This document shows, piece by piece, positions 41,565 to 50,560 of a DNA stretch of 64,000 bases; position 1 is the first letter of the stretch; every line of letters starts with the position of its first letter. A program made the translations under genes and the position numbers. Below the pieces are notes generated by a model that was given only the letters and a program-made list of their open reading frames with translations, was not told the DNA's origin and did not search any database. This stretch comes from Verrucomicrobium sp. BvORR106. Its GTDB lineage: Bacteria; Verrucomicrobiota; Verrucomicrobiia; Verrucomicrobiales; Verrucomicrobiaceae. Where the stretch lies: NCBI RefSeq assembly GCF_000739655.1, contig NZ_BATR01000092.1:172548-236547 (forward strand), in the 5' to 3' direction.

Positions 41565-43922
41565 TTAGAGGAGTTTGCGAATGACGTCCAGGAGGTTGGA
41601 CTGGTCGAAATTGCCCTTTACCACGTATGCGTTCGCCCCGACGTCCACGCCTCGCTCATGGTCCTCCCTGGAGCCGAGGGCGGTGACGAGGACGACTGGC
41701 AGGTCTGCCAGCTTTTTGTCAGCGCGGATCTTGGCCGTGAGGTCAAAGCCATCCATGCGGGGCATCTGGACATCGGACACCAGCAGGTCGAACTCATTGG
41801 TCTTAAGCGCGGTGTAAGCATCCACGCCATCTACGGAAACGGACACATCGTAGCCGGCGGATTGGAGGATGTTCTTAAGGAGCATGCGGGAGGTCACGGA
41901 GTCATCAGTGACAAGAATCTTTCGCGCAGGAGCGCCGAGCCGGCGGGATTTCATGGCCGCATGCCGCTTGCGCACCGGAGAGGGGGAGCGGGCGGCGGAC
42001 TGGAGAAGATCGGAAGTGTTGAGGATGATCGCCGGTGCCCCAGAAGCAAGCACCGTGGCTCCGGCAACATTCCGGACGCGGGAGATGGGCTTGCGCAGTC
42101 GTTTGACCAGTACTTCCTGCTCATTCAGGATGCCGTCCACGGAGAACGCGACGCGCCGGTCACCGTCGCCGAGGACCACGGAAACAACAAAATCACTTGG
42201 GAACGGGTGTTCCCGCGGGGGCAGCTCCAGCACCGACTCCATGGAGACCAGAGGGAGGCGATGTTCATCCACGAGCACGGTTTCACGATTCTCCACCGTC
42301 TGAATGTCGGACCGCCGGTGCCGGTTCACCCGGTCGACACTGGCGGTGGGCACGACAAACACATGGCCGGAGACTTCCACGAGGATGCCCTTGAAGGTGG
42401 CCAGGGTCACCGGGACAGTGATGGTAAAGCAGGTGCCGGTGCCCGCGGTGCTGCTGATGGCGATCCGGCCACCCAGCTTCTCCACTTTCTCCTGCACGAT
42501 GGCCATGCCCAGCCCGCGCCCGGAGATTTCCGTGATGATGGCACTGGTGGAAAGTCCGGACTTGAAGACCAGTTCATGAGCCTGTGTTTCGTCCGAAAGC
42601 TCGGCCTGCTCTCCGCTCAGGTATCCTGCTGACACGGCCGCGGCCTTGATGCGGGCTGTGTCAATGCCGCCCCCATCATCCTCCACACGGATCTCCACCT
42701 TGTTGCCGTCCCTCGGCGTGACACTGATCACCACACTGCCGCCTGGCGACTTGCCGCGTTCAAGGCGGACCTGTTTGTCCTCGATCCCGTGGTCCATGGC
42801 GTTGCGCACAAGATGCAGCAGGGGATCCTTGAGCTCCTGGAGCACCCGCTTGTCCATCTCCACCTCCCGGCCGCGAATGACGAGATCCGCCTCCTTGCCC
42901 AGATCACGGGAAAGATCCCGCACTACCTTGGGGAAGAAGTCCAGCAAGGTGGCACAGGGGAGCATGACGAGACGCTTGGTGTCATCAAGCAACTGCTCGA
43001 CCAGCGCGCTGATGGACCGCTCGTCCTGGGCGGCGGCGGCGCTGGAGAGGGACAGCTGCCGCTCCATGAGCCGAAGGTGTTCCGCAGTCCACTGAATGAA
43101 TTCCTGGCAGCGAGCAAGGGCCGCGCCCGGGTCTTCGCCTGGAGACGGGCGCAGCTGGCGGTGCGCCTTGGACCAGCGCTTCTGCCAGGTGACCATGTGG
43201 TCGGAGAGCACGCGCAGGGCCTCGGAATGCTGATGGCTGGCGAGCTTGGCCGCCACCATCTCCTCCACCTGACGGAGGAGGGCATCCATGCGGCTGACGG
43301 GAATGCGAACGGTCTCCGCGGTGTAGGCGATGTCTGGCTCGGCCTGCGGTGGAGGTGGGGTTCGGTCTGTCAACTCGGCGGGCATCACCGGGAGGCTTTT
43401 GGCAGTAGTTGCAGGAGGCGGTGGTGGCGGCGTTTCCTGGGGGGCGGCTGGCGAGTCTGGGGACGAGGTTGAAGCCTGGGGTGCGGCAGGGGGCGGTTCA
43501 GCGAAAGGGGGGGCAGGATGCAGCAGTGACTGGATGCGCCGCACGGTGCCGGTGATGTTGTGCACAGGCACTGTTCCCGCAGCAGGCAGGGCTGCCTGAA
43601 GGAGCTTGGTGATGAGGTCGATGGCGCTGTTTACCACATCGAAACTTTCCTGACTGATGTGCACAGCCGGCTTTTGCTTCCAATGGGAGAATACGCTCTC
43701 CAGAGCCTGGCAGAGGGTCTGGATGCTGGTGTGATCCACGGCACCGGCTGCACCCTTGAGGCTGTGAGCCTCCCTGAAGATGGTTTCGAAGATGGGCTTG
43801 CGCGTTTCCGGGTCAGTGGCCTTCTCTACTGCGAGCAGGCCGGAAGTCAGGGCCTGGACGTGTTCACTGGCCTCCACCGCGAAGGCCTCGCGGAGTTTGT
43901 CGAGGAACTCGTCGTCGGTCAT
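41565..43922 (-). CDS. cheA: CheA histidine kinase with C-terminal receiver
   Basis: 785 residues. Hpt with the phospho-His H53 in REAHSLKGAAG; a Pro-rich linker (about 150-200); dimerisation helices; HATPase_c (LLHLVRNAMDHGIEDKQ, VRVEDDGGGID, GLGMAIVQEKVEKLGGRI); CheW-like regulatory domain (FKGILVEVSGHVFVVPTASVDRVNRH); and a C-terminal receiver (ILVTDDSVTSRML, LLVSDVQMPRMDGFDLT, VLVTALGSREDHERG). There is no P2 (CheY-docking) domain. A CheA-receiver fusion is the WspE/FrzE form, in which the receiver tunes output or acts as phosphate sink. Confidence 0.95.
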   Translation of the reverse strand: MTDDEFLDKLREAFAVEASEHVQALTSGLLAVEKATDPETRKPIFETIFREAHSLKGAAGAVDHTSIQTLCQALESVFSHWKQKPAVHISQESFDVVNSAIDLITKLLQAALPAAGTVPVHNITGTVRRIQSLLHPAPPFAEPPPAAPQASTSSPDSPAAPQETPPPPPPATTAKSLPVMPAELTDRTPPPPQAEPDIAYTAETVRIPVSRMDALLRQVEEMVAAKLASHQHSEALRVLSDHMVTWQKRWSKAHRQLRPSPGEDPGAALARCQEFIQWTAEHLRLMERQLSLSSAAAAQDERSISALVEQLLDDTKRLVMLPCATLLDFFPKVVRDLSRDLGKEADLVIRGREVEMDKRVLQELKDPLLHLVRNAMDHGIEDKQVRLERGKSPGGSVVISVTPRDGNKVEIRVEDDGGGIDTARIKAAAVSAGYLSGEQAELSDETQAHELVFKSGLSTSAIITEISGRGLGMAIVQEKVEKLGGRIAISSTAGTGTCFTITVPVTLATFKGILVEVSGHVFVVPTASVDRVNRHRRSDIQTVENRETVLVDEHRLPLVSMESVLELPPREHPFPSDFVVSVVLGDGDRRVAFSVDGILNEQEVLVKRLRKPISRVRNVAGATVLASGAPAIILNTSDLLQSAARSPSPVRKRHAAMKSRRLGAPARKILVTDDSVTSRMLLKNILQSAGYDVSVSVDGVDAYTALKTNEFDLLVSDVQMPRMDGFDLTAKIRADKKLADLPVVLVTALGSREDHERGVDVGANAYVVKGNFDQSNLLDVIRKLL

Positions 43923-43979
43923 GGAATGAGGAGGATGACGTCAACTGGAGGGACGGGCAGGGATGGGCCCACAGCTGTC

Positions 43980-45662
43980 TCAAACACCATTTGAGGGCGG
44001 GCCAGTCACCGGCTTGGGGAGGACCAAGGCGGGAGCTGCGGACTGGCTGGCCATGTGCTGCAGTTTTTCGCCCATTTCGTTGAGGCGACGGGCGGCGGCT
44101 TCGAGGTGACGCGCGCTCTCAACATTCTGTCCGCTGGCTTGTTTCACACTCTCCATGGCGGTGGCCACGTGATCCATGCCCACGAGCTGTTGTTGGGTGG
44201 AGGCGGAGATCTGCTCGGCGGCCTGCGCAGCCTGCTTGACGCTCTCGGTAAGAGCCACGATGGCCTCGCCGGCCTGGGTGGATTGTTGCACGCCGGCGTC
44301 CACGGCCTTGGTGCCCATCTCTGTGGCCATCACCGCAGCGCTGGTCGCGTTCTGAATGTCCTTCAAGATGGCGCGCACCTGGGTGGTGGCCTGCCGGGAC
44401 TGCTCGGCCAGGCTGCGCACCTCTTGAGCGACGACGGCGAAGCCGCGGCCCTGCTCGCCGGCCTTGGCAGCTTCGATGGCCGCATTGACCGCGAGCAGAT
44501 TGGATTGGGCGGCGAGATCCTCCACGGCAGTGACGATCTGGCCGATGTCCTGGGTCTGATCACTGAGCCGGACCATGCTCTCCGCGATGGCTTCCATCTG
44601 CTGCCGGATGCGGTTCATGCCCTCCACGCTGGAGCCAGCGGACTTGCGACCGATCTCGGAGATCTGGGCGGACTTCTGGGAGGACTCGACCACGTTGCGT
44701 GCCTTCTCACTGGAGAGGTGCACCGTCTGGCGCACTTCTTCCACGGTGGCAGTGGTCTCAGTGATGGCGGTGGCAGTTTGGGAAGCAGTGGCGGAGGCCT
44801 GGGTGGTGAAGTTCAGGATCTCCCGTGCGGAGTAACCCAGGACATCCACGCTCTCCGTGATCTGCGTGGTCTGCGTATGCATGGCCTCATTGGCGGAGAC
44901 CAGGGCAAACCGTTTTTCGTCGATCTCCTTGAGGGCGGTCTTCAACTCACTGCTCTGCCGGTCGATGGCGGTGAGCATCTGGTTGAAGACATCGGTGAAC
45001 TTGCCCAATTCATCGCCGCCGAAGCGTTCCGCCCGCACACTGTAGTCCTTCTTGTCTGCCACCTGTTGGGCGGCGCTTGCGAGGGCAAGAATGGGCCGGG
45101 AGATGATGCGCTGGAAAATGGTGGCAAGGAAAGCTGTCAGCAGCATGGAGGCGGCAAGCACCACCGCCCCGATCTCCACATACCGGCGGAGGTGGGCATT
45201 GATACGCTGCGTGTCTGCGACCAGGCAGATGGTGCCGATGCGCTTGCCTCCCAGCGTGACGGGGCGGGGCAGGATGATGCGGTTCCCGGAAAATACAGTG
45301 GTTTCGTCGGTGGGCGCCGTTGCGGAGGGGGGCTCGCCACGCTCCCGCAGGAAGGTGGCGAAGAGCTTGCCATCGGCTCCGTAGAGGGCCGCGGAGACAA
45401 TGTCTGGCTCCGCGCTCAAGGCGCTGAGAATCTCCTCGGCCTCGCCCTTGGTATCAGTCGCCTCTGAGAGGGAGAGCGTGGCGGTGCTGTTGGCCGCCAG
45501 CACATCCGCCAGGATGGTGAGGGTGCGCGTCTGGTCTGCGCGGTAGGTGGCGCGCTCATACGCCACGTACGCGAGACTGGCGAGGAGGAGAGAGGCGGTG
45601 CTCGACAGCAGCACGCCCAGCATGAGCTTGCGTTTGATGGGCACATCTCGAAATCGAATCAT
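43980..45662 (-). CDS. Methyl-accepting chemoreceptor with CHASE8-like sensor
   Basis: 560 residues. TM1 at about 13-33, a periplasmic domain of about 130 residues, TM2 at about 165-187, HAMP, then the MCP signalling hairpin (VTAVEDLAAQSNLLAVNAAIEAAKAGEQGRGFAVVAQEVRSLAEQSR is the conserved tip). The periplasmic domain (LADVLAANSTATLSL, ILSALSAEPDIVSAALYGADGKLFATFLRERG) matches the CHASE8 domain of YfiN-type enzymes as I know it. It is encoded 18 bases after a YfiR homologue and 57 before cheA. Corresponds to WspA, but with a different sensor. Confidence 0.9.
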   Translation of the reverse strand: MIRFRDVPIKRKLMLGVLLSSTASLLLASLAYVAYERATYRADQTRTLTILADVLAANSTATLSLSEATDTKGEAEEILSALSAEPDIVSAALYGADGKLFATFLRERGEPPSATAPTDETTVFSGNRIILPRPVTLGGKRIGTICLVADTQRINAHLRRYVEIGAVVLAASMLLTAFLATIFQRIISRPILALASAAQQVADKKDYSVRAERFGGDELGKFTDVFNQMLTAIDRQSSELKTALKEIDEKRFALVSANEAMHTQTTQITESVDVLGYSAREILNFTTQASATASQTATAITETTATVEEVRQTVHLSSEKARNVVESSQKSAQISEIGRKSAGSSVEGMNRIRQQMEAIAESMVRLSDQTQDIGQIVTAVEDLAAQSNLLAVNAAIEAAKAGEQGRGFAVVAQEVRSLAEQSRQATTQVRAILKDIQNATSAAVMATEMGTKAVDAGVQQSTQAGEAIVALTESVKQAAQAAEQISASTQQQLVGMDHVATAMESVKQASGQNVESARHLEAAARRLNEMGEKLQHMASQSAAPALVLPKPVTGPPSNGV

Positions 45663-45680
45663 GGTGAGATCCTTCCTGAA

Positions 45681-46289
45681 TCAGCCTCCACGGTGAATTT
45701 TACCCAGGCGGACCAGCTTGGGGCTGACTTCCAAACCGGCGCGTTGGGCGGAGTTCACATTAATCTCGAAGCCCACCTTGCCTCCCTGGAGGGTGAAGTT
45801 GATGACGCCGCCCTGATCACAAAACTGATCAGCCTCTCCCACTGTGAGAATGCCGGATCCTTGCAGGGAGGAAAGGATCTCACCCAGCCGGCCCGCTTCT
45901 GAACGACTCACGAAGATGAACTGGCAGTTGCGCAAGTCATCCACCCGGCGGCCATTTTTGATGACGATCTTGCGGCCGTTGGAGGTTTCTCCCCGCGTGG
46001 CGGACTGCAGGGCTCCGCCAAAGGGATCGTCTCCAAGCACGCCGATCATCAGAGGGGCATTGGCGTCCGGGAACGATCTTGCTGGCCACTTGACGAACTG
46101 GGAGAAGTTGAAGAGGAACACGGCCTTCACCTGATATTCCGAGGACTGGGCCTCCGCCGTGGATGGCGGCACGAGAAAGGTGAGGAGCAGGGCAAGAAAG
46201 AAACCCAGGGGCGGCCGGGGGGCGCGGCAGTCCCGGGGCCGCAGCAGGCTCGCGGGATTGGGGGGCGCTTTGCTAACCATGGCATTCAT
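45681..46289 (-). CDS. YfiR family periplasmic regulator (DUF4154)
   Basis: 202 residues with an N-terminal signal segment (hydrophobic about 28-46, ending in AEAQ). The mature protein has the YfiR signatures: YQVKAVFLFNFSQFVKWPA, MIGVLGDDPFGGAL, VIKNGRRVDDLRNCQFIFVSRSE and GGVINFTLQGGKVGFEINVNSAQRAGLEVSPKLVRL, with two cysteines, one in RNCQ and one in QFCD. In Pseudomonas YfiR binds the periplasmic CHASE8 domain of YfiN and represses it in a redox-dependent way. Here the neighbouring receptor has such a domain. Confidence 0.9.
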   Translation of the reverse strand: MNAMVSKAPPNPASLLRPRDCRAPRPPLGFFLALLLTFLVPPSTAEAQSSEYQVKAVFLFNFSQFVKWPARSFPDANAPLMIGVLGDDPFGGALQSATRGETSNGRKIVIKNGRRVDDLRNCQFIFVSRSEAGRLGEILSSLQGSGILTVGEADQFCDQGGVINFTLQGGKVGFEINVNSAQRAGLEVSPKLVRLGKIHRGG

Positions 46290-46355
46290 GGAGGGAGTGC
46301 GGCGGGTGGGAGTAGAGTGATTCGTGGAAACAACAAGTCAGGTCTTCGGCGGTCG

Positions 46356-48620
46356 TCAGAAACTGATCCGGAGGCCGAGCACCCCGCCAAAGGTCTCCTG
46401 AGGCTGCGCAACGGGGAGAAAGGCGGTGGTGGCGTTTTGATTGTTGGTCAGATTGCGGATGCTGGCATAGATCTCCACGCGGTCCGTCGGCTTGTAGAGC
46501 AGGTGGAGATTGAGCTCCCACGGCGTGTTCATCTCATCTGCGAGATATCCGGGATCCAGGTTCCTTGGCGTGGACCGGGCCACGAGACTGGGGGTGATGA
46601 AGAACTTGTCGGTCACGGCCCAGGTGGCGCCCAGGCGGAAGTTGTGAGCAGAGATGCCGTTGAGCCCGCTGACTTCTCCCGCCGTCTCGGCCTCAAAGGT
46701 GGTGTAGGAATAGGAGAACCAGGTGCTGAGGCTCCGGGCCAGTTTGACCCGGCCGTAAAAGTCCACGCCTGCATTGTGGCTGGTGCCGCTGTTCACCGTG
46801 CGGGTGAGCGTGCGGCCCTGAGTCCCGGCCACGTCCAGGAACACCAGATCCTGGAGGATGTTGGGCTCAGACCCCACATCGGAAACGAGGATGAGATTGC
46901 TCTGCTCCCCGTAGTACATGCTCACCCCGAGGTCCACCTTGTCCTTCACGTAGGTGAAGCTGAGCTCATGCGTCTTGGAGGTCTCCGGCTGGAGCTCAGG
47001 GTTCGAGGTATTGAGGACGTCGCCGCGGTCGTAGGTGGCGAATCCGAAGTACGGAGCGGGGGAGATATACGCCCAGGAGTAGGTGTACTTGGCCGTCAGT
47101 TCATCGGTCACCTTGTAGATGATCGCACCGCGCGGAGTGTAGGAGGGGTCCTCAATGCGGGTGTCCTTGTCCACGCGACCACCGGCGATGACTTTCAGGG
47201 AAGGGGTGATCTCCCAGCCCACTTCGAGGTAGGCTCCGTACCGCTCAAAATCCACCTCGACGACGCGGGGAATCTCCTGGCGGGACTCGGGATTGCCTGC
47301 CTCCGTGTAATACACGAAACTCCCACCCTGCTGCACGATGCTACCATCGCTGCCACGATTGGCACCACCCGGGACAGTCGATTTGGGGATGATGTCGTAA
47401 TTGGTGTAGATGCCGCCCAACAACGCAGAGACCGTTGGGGAGATCTCGATGCGCAAGGTCTCCTCAATGCTGAGGCTGATGCCTTGCGCGTACTTGTAGT
47501 CGTTGAAGAACCAGTGGTTTTGATCCTGGGGGAAGACGTAGCGGCTGTGAGGATCGACCTCGTACCAGTTGTAAGTGATGGCGGAGTCCAACGTGACCTT
47601 GTCAGTCATGTGCCACACGTGCTTGGCTTCCGTAACCCAGGAACGATCCTGCCAGCGCGCCTCGGGCAGGAATCCGAGCACGGCTGGGCCGTAGCCTTCG
47701 GAGCTGCTGCGCTCAGAATCACGATACCAGCTCTGAATGGAGAAGTCTCCGTACTCAAACTTGGCAAAGGCGTTCAGGCCATAATCCATGCGATCCAGGC
47801 TGGTGCCATGGCCCTTGGTCTTCGCGATGTCACGGAACTCCTTCCACCAGTCGGGATACTCACGGTCCAGCCGGCTGAGTTCCGAGTCATGGTACTGCAC
47901 ATAGCCCGTCAATGAGATGTTCTCTTCGGCGTCGAAGACCTTGCCGAAGGAGCCCCATATTTCGCGTTCGGCATGAAACCCACCTTCAATGGCTCCATCG
48001 ATGACAAATCGCCCGTCCGCAGGTGGGTTCTTGGTTTTGACATTGATCACGGCGCTGATCGCGTCCTGCCCGTACAACGTTGAACCGGGTCCGTAGATCA
48101 CTTCGATCTGCTCGGCACCGCGGACGCTGAAGTCAGAGCGCAGCGGGAAATATTCGCCACCGGGCGGGTTCACGCGCATGCCGTTCACCAGGACCACGAT
48201 CTTGTTGTTGCCGGTGATGCCGCGAACCGAGACCTGGGTGCCGATCTCTGTGAACAGATACTCTGAGACATCCATTCCGGGCAGGTCCCGCACGACGTCA
48301 CTGAGTTGGGTGTAGCCGCGCAGGTTGATGTCTGTGCTGTCGATGACAATGACCGTGCCGGGAGCTTCCGTGGCTTTTTCGGCCTTTTTTGAGGCGGTGG
48401 TGACCGTGGCCACCTGCACCTTCATCAGTTCTTCAAGGCTCAGTTCTTTGAGTTGCTGAGTCTGTGCGGGAGTGCTGATCTGGGCCGCACCGTTGGGAGA
48501 CTGGGCGGGGGTGGCGGGGGCGTAGAGCAGGAGGGCGACGGCCCCGGCGATGCCTGGACGGCCGGCCGCCCTGGCGACGGCTGCCGCACCGCTCCGGGCC
48601 AGAGCATGGTAAGAGTTCAT
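46356..48620 (-). CDS. TonB-dependent outer membrane receptor
   Basis: 754 residues. Leader (about 1-40) then an N-terminal LKELSLEELMKVQVATVTTASKKAEKATEAPGTVIVIDS segment; this LSLEELM-type start is typical of receptors found with YfiR genes. Plug domain (LSDVVRDLPGMDV, VSVRGITGNNKIVVLVNGMRV, IEVIYGPGSTLYGQDAISAVINVKTK) and a beta-barrel that ends in LGLRISF, the expected C-terminal Phe. The ligand is unknown. It heads the minus-strand operon (gap 66 bases to yfiR), so it may pass an external signal to YfiR. Confidence 0.93.
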   Translation of the reverse strand: MNSYHALARSGAAAVARAAGRPGIAGAVALLLYAPATPAQSPNGAAQISTPAQTQQLKELSLEELMKVQVATVTTASKKAEKATEAPGTVIVIDSTDINLRGYTQLSDVVRDLPGMDVSEYLFTEIGTQVSVRGITGNNKIVVLVNGMRVNPPGGEYFPLRSDFSVRGAEQIEVIYGPGSTLYGQDAISAVINVKTKNPPADGRFVIDGAIEGGFHAEREIWGSFGKVFDAEENISLTGYVQYHDSELSRLDREYPDWWKEFRDIAKTKGHGTSLDRMDYGLNAFAKFEYGDFSIQSWYRDSERSSSEGYGPAVLGFLPEARWQDRSWVTEAKHVWHMTDKVTLDSAITYNWYEVDPHSRYVFPQDQNHWFFNDYKYAQGISLSIEETLRIEISPTVSALLGGIYTNYDIIPKSTVPGGANRGSDGSIVQQGGSFVYYTEAGNPESRQEIPRVVEVDFERYGAYLEVGWEITPSLKVIAGGRVDKDTRIEDPSYTPRGAIIYKVTDELTAKYTYSWAYISPAPYFGFATYDRGDVLNTSNPELQPETSKTHELSFTYVKDKVDLGVSMYYGEQSNLILVSDVGSEPNILQDLVFLDVAGTQGRTLTRTVNSGTSHNAGVDFYGRVKLARSLSTWFSYSYTTFEAETAGEVSGLNGISAHNFRLGATWAVTDKFFITPSLVARSTPRNLDPGYLADEMNTPWELNLHLLYKPTDRVEIYASIRNLTNNQNATTAFLPVAQPQETFGGVLGLRISF

Positions 48621-48916
48621 GGCTGGGTTGGGATGAATGATGCACTGACAAAACCTTGGGCGTGCGCGCTACTGCCGGGGCATGGGCCATGGCCATGTCA
48701 TCGATCCCGGCACGGGAGGTGGCAGCAAATAAGCGCGAGGTGGTGCCAGCCTGTGTTCACCATGGGGGCAGCGCCGTTCATCGGCAGAATGCACATGCTC
48801 ATGGGCTGAACTTTCCGCGGCCATTGTTTGCTTGCTGCACTAATGGATATCGGAAATGACATAAGTTGGGAAGCTCAAAAGTTCATGCATGCAAAAAAGC
48901 AACCTCACTTCGCGAT

Positions 48917-50242
48917 TCATGAGGCCACGCCTTCTGCCGGAACTTCCACCGTGGGCTGTAACTTGGAGATGTTGGTGAAGTCTGCTTTGAGCATGATTCG
49001 CACTCTCACTCCATTGCCTTCCTCGAGGTTCTTCACCTGAAGGTGGCCCCGATGCAGTTCCACAATGCGCTTGGCCACGGGGAGACCCAGGCCAGTGCCT
49101 TCACCTGTGGGCTTGGTGGTGAAGAAGGGCTCGAAGATGCGACGCAGTATCTCCGGCGGGATACCAGGGCCATGATCGATCACTTCCATCAGCACCACCT
49201 GATCCCCGGGACGCAGCAGATCCATCTCGCGCAGACCTTCGTTGCGCTGCATGGTGATCAACTCGCCATGCATGGTGCGAATTTGCACCACACCGCCGTT
49301 TGGCATGGCCTGTGCCGCGTTGATGATGACGTTGATGATGACCTGGACCAGCTTGGAGCGATCTGCCCGAATTTCGGGCACATTCTCGGTAAGTTCTGTC
49401 ACCACCTCCACTTTCCGGCGAGTAAGTTCATGCTGCACCATGTGGATGGCGTCAGTCACCAGATCATTCAAGGAGCAGGGCCGCATCTGCAATGTCTCGG
49501 AACGGGAGAAGTCCAGCATCTCGTGGATGATGCGTTCAGCGCGCGTGATCGCGTCCTGCATGTAGTCGATCATGGTGCACGCAGGCTCTGGCAAGGTGGT
49601 GCGACGTCGCTGGAAGTAATCCACGCCCATTTGAATGGTGGCGAGCGGGTTCTTCACCTCATGAGCCACACTGGCGGCAAGGCGGCCGAGCGAGTCGAGC
49701 TTCTCCGCCTGAATGAGCTGCATCTGCGCGGTCTCCAACTCCAGCTTGGCAGCGCGCAGTCGCTCGTTGAGTTCAGCCATTTCCCGGCGGTGGCGCTGGC
49801 GCTCCACAGCGTAGAGGATGGAGCGCATGAGCAGGTCCCCGTTGATCGAGTCTTTAGGGAGATAGTCCTGAGCACCTTGTTGCACGAAGGTCAGAGCCAG
49901 TTCGTGGTCGGTGGTGCCACTGAGGATGGTGATGGCGGTGAGAGGGGCCAGCTCCCGCACGCGGTGGTAGGTCTCCGGTCCATGACCGTCAGGGAGGTTG
50001 AGATCCAGCAGAATGACATCGAAGGGCTCATCACCTGCCTGCTCCAGCCTGGCACTGGCATCGTGCAACGAACGGGCGTGAATCAACTGGGGCGTTTTGT
50101 CGAAGGGAGCGTCCTTGAGATGCTCCTGGAGCAGAAGGAAGTCGGAATCGTTGTCCTCAATACAGAGGATGCGGATGGGGAGGCGGGCCAGATCAGCGGC
50201 CTTGAGCTGGGCACCATCCAGCAGCGTTTCTTCGGCATTCAT
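48917..50242 (-). CDS. Receiver-histidine kinase, soluble
   Basis: About 441 residues. Receiver at about 15-140 (ILCIEDNDSDFLLLQEHLKDA, VILLDLNLPDGHGPET, ITILSG, YLPKDS), coiled-coil linker, then HisKA (ASVAHEVKNPLATIQMG, phospho-His) and HATPase_c (INVIINAAQAMPNGG, VIDHGPGIPPEIL, EGTGLGLPVAKRIVELHRG). No membrane helix, so it probably receives phosphate from another kinase. Start 50242 (MNAEETLL) is better than 50308. The 296-base gap before it in the map (48621-48916) shows no gene or clear element. Confidence 0.9.
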   Translation of the reverse strand: MNAEETLLDGAQLKAADLARLPIRILCIEDNDSDFLLLQEHLKDAPFDKTPQLIHARSLHDASARLEQAGDEPFDVILLDLNLPDGHGPETYHRVRELAPLTAITILSGTTDHELALTFVQQGAQDYLPKDSINGDLLMRSILYAVERQRHRREMAELNERLRAAKLELETAQMQLIQAEKLDSLGRLAASVAHEVKNPLATIQMGVDYFQRRRTTLPEPACTMIDYMQDAITRAERIIHEMLDFSRSETLQMRPCSLNDLVTDAIHMVQHELTRRKVEVVTELTENVPEIRADRSKLVQVIINVIINAAQAMPNGGVVQIRTMHGELITMQRNEGLREMDLLRPGDQVVLMEVIDHGPGIPPEILRRIFEPFFTTKPTGEGTGLGLPVAKRIVELHRGHLQVKNLEEGNGVRVRIMLKADFTNISKLQPTVEVPAEGVAS

Positions 50243-50560
50243 GTGAGCACGTAGAAGGAGTCGTGAAACAACGGGGAGACGCGCAACAAACAGCGCCCTA
50301 AGCAGCACGTGGAAACGCGCCGGGTGTGATATGGAAAGTGGGGGCTCTGGCCCCCGAGTTTGGATCAGCCGGAATTCTTGATTTTTAGCGGCGGATTTTT
50401 CCCATTAATGACACGTTTATTCAAAATTGCAATTTAATAAGTAAATGGCAGAGCCGTGGGTCGGGAATTATCCTAAAAGAGGCGTTTCCAAGCCATCTTT
50501 ATGGCGACGCAGTTGTAAATGCCATAGTGCCGTGGCGTGAATTATGGAACTTACGGGAGT

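Noticed and set aside
44055..45467. 470-codon plus-strand frame
   Set aside because: Antisense of the chemoreceptor gene; Gly/Leu/His-rich composition typical of a shadow frame.
50340..50355. GGGGGC-TCTG-GCCCCC hairpin in the 318-base gap between the two sensor kinases
   Set aside because: No T tract on either strand and too far from either stop; the rest of the gap is AT-rich without a recognisable element, so I do not call a terminator.
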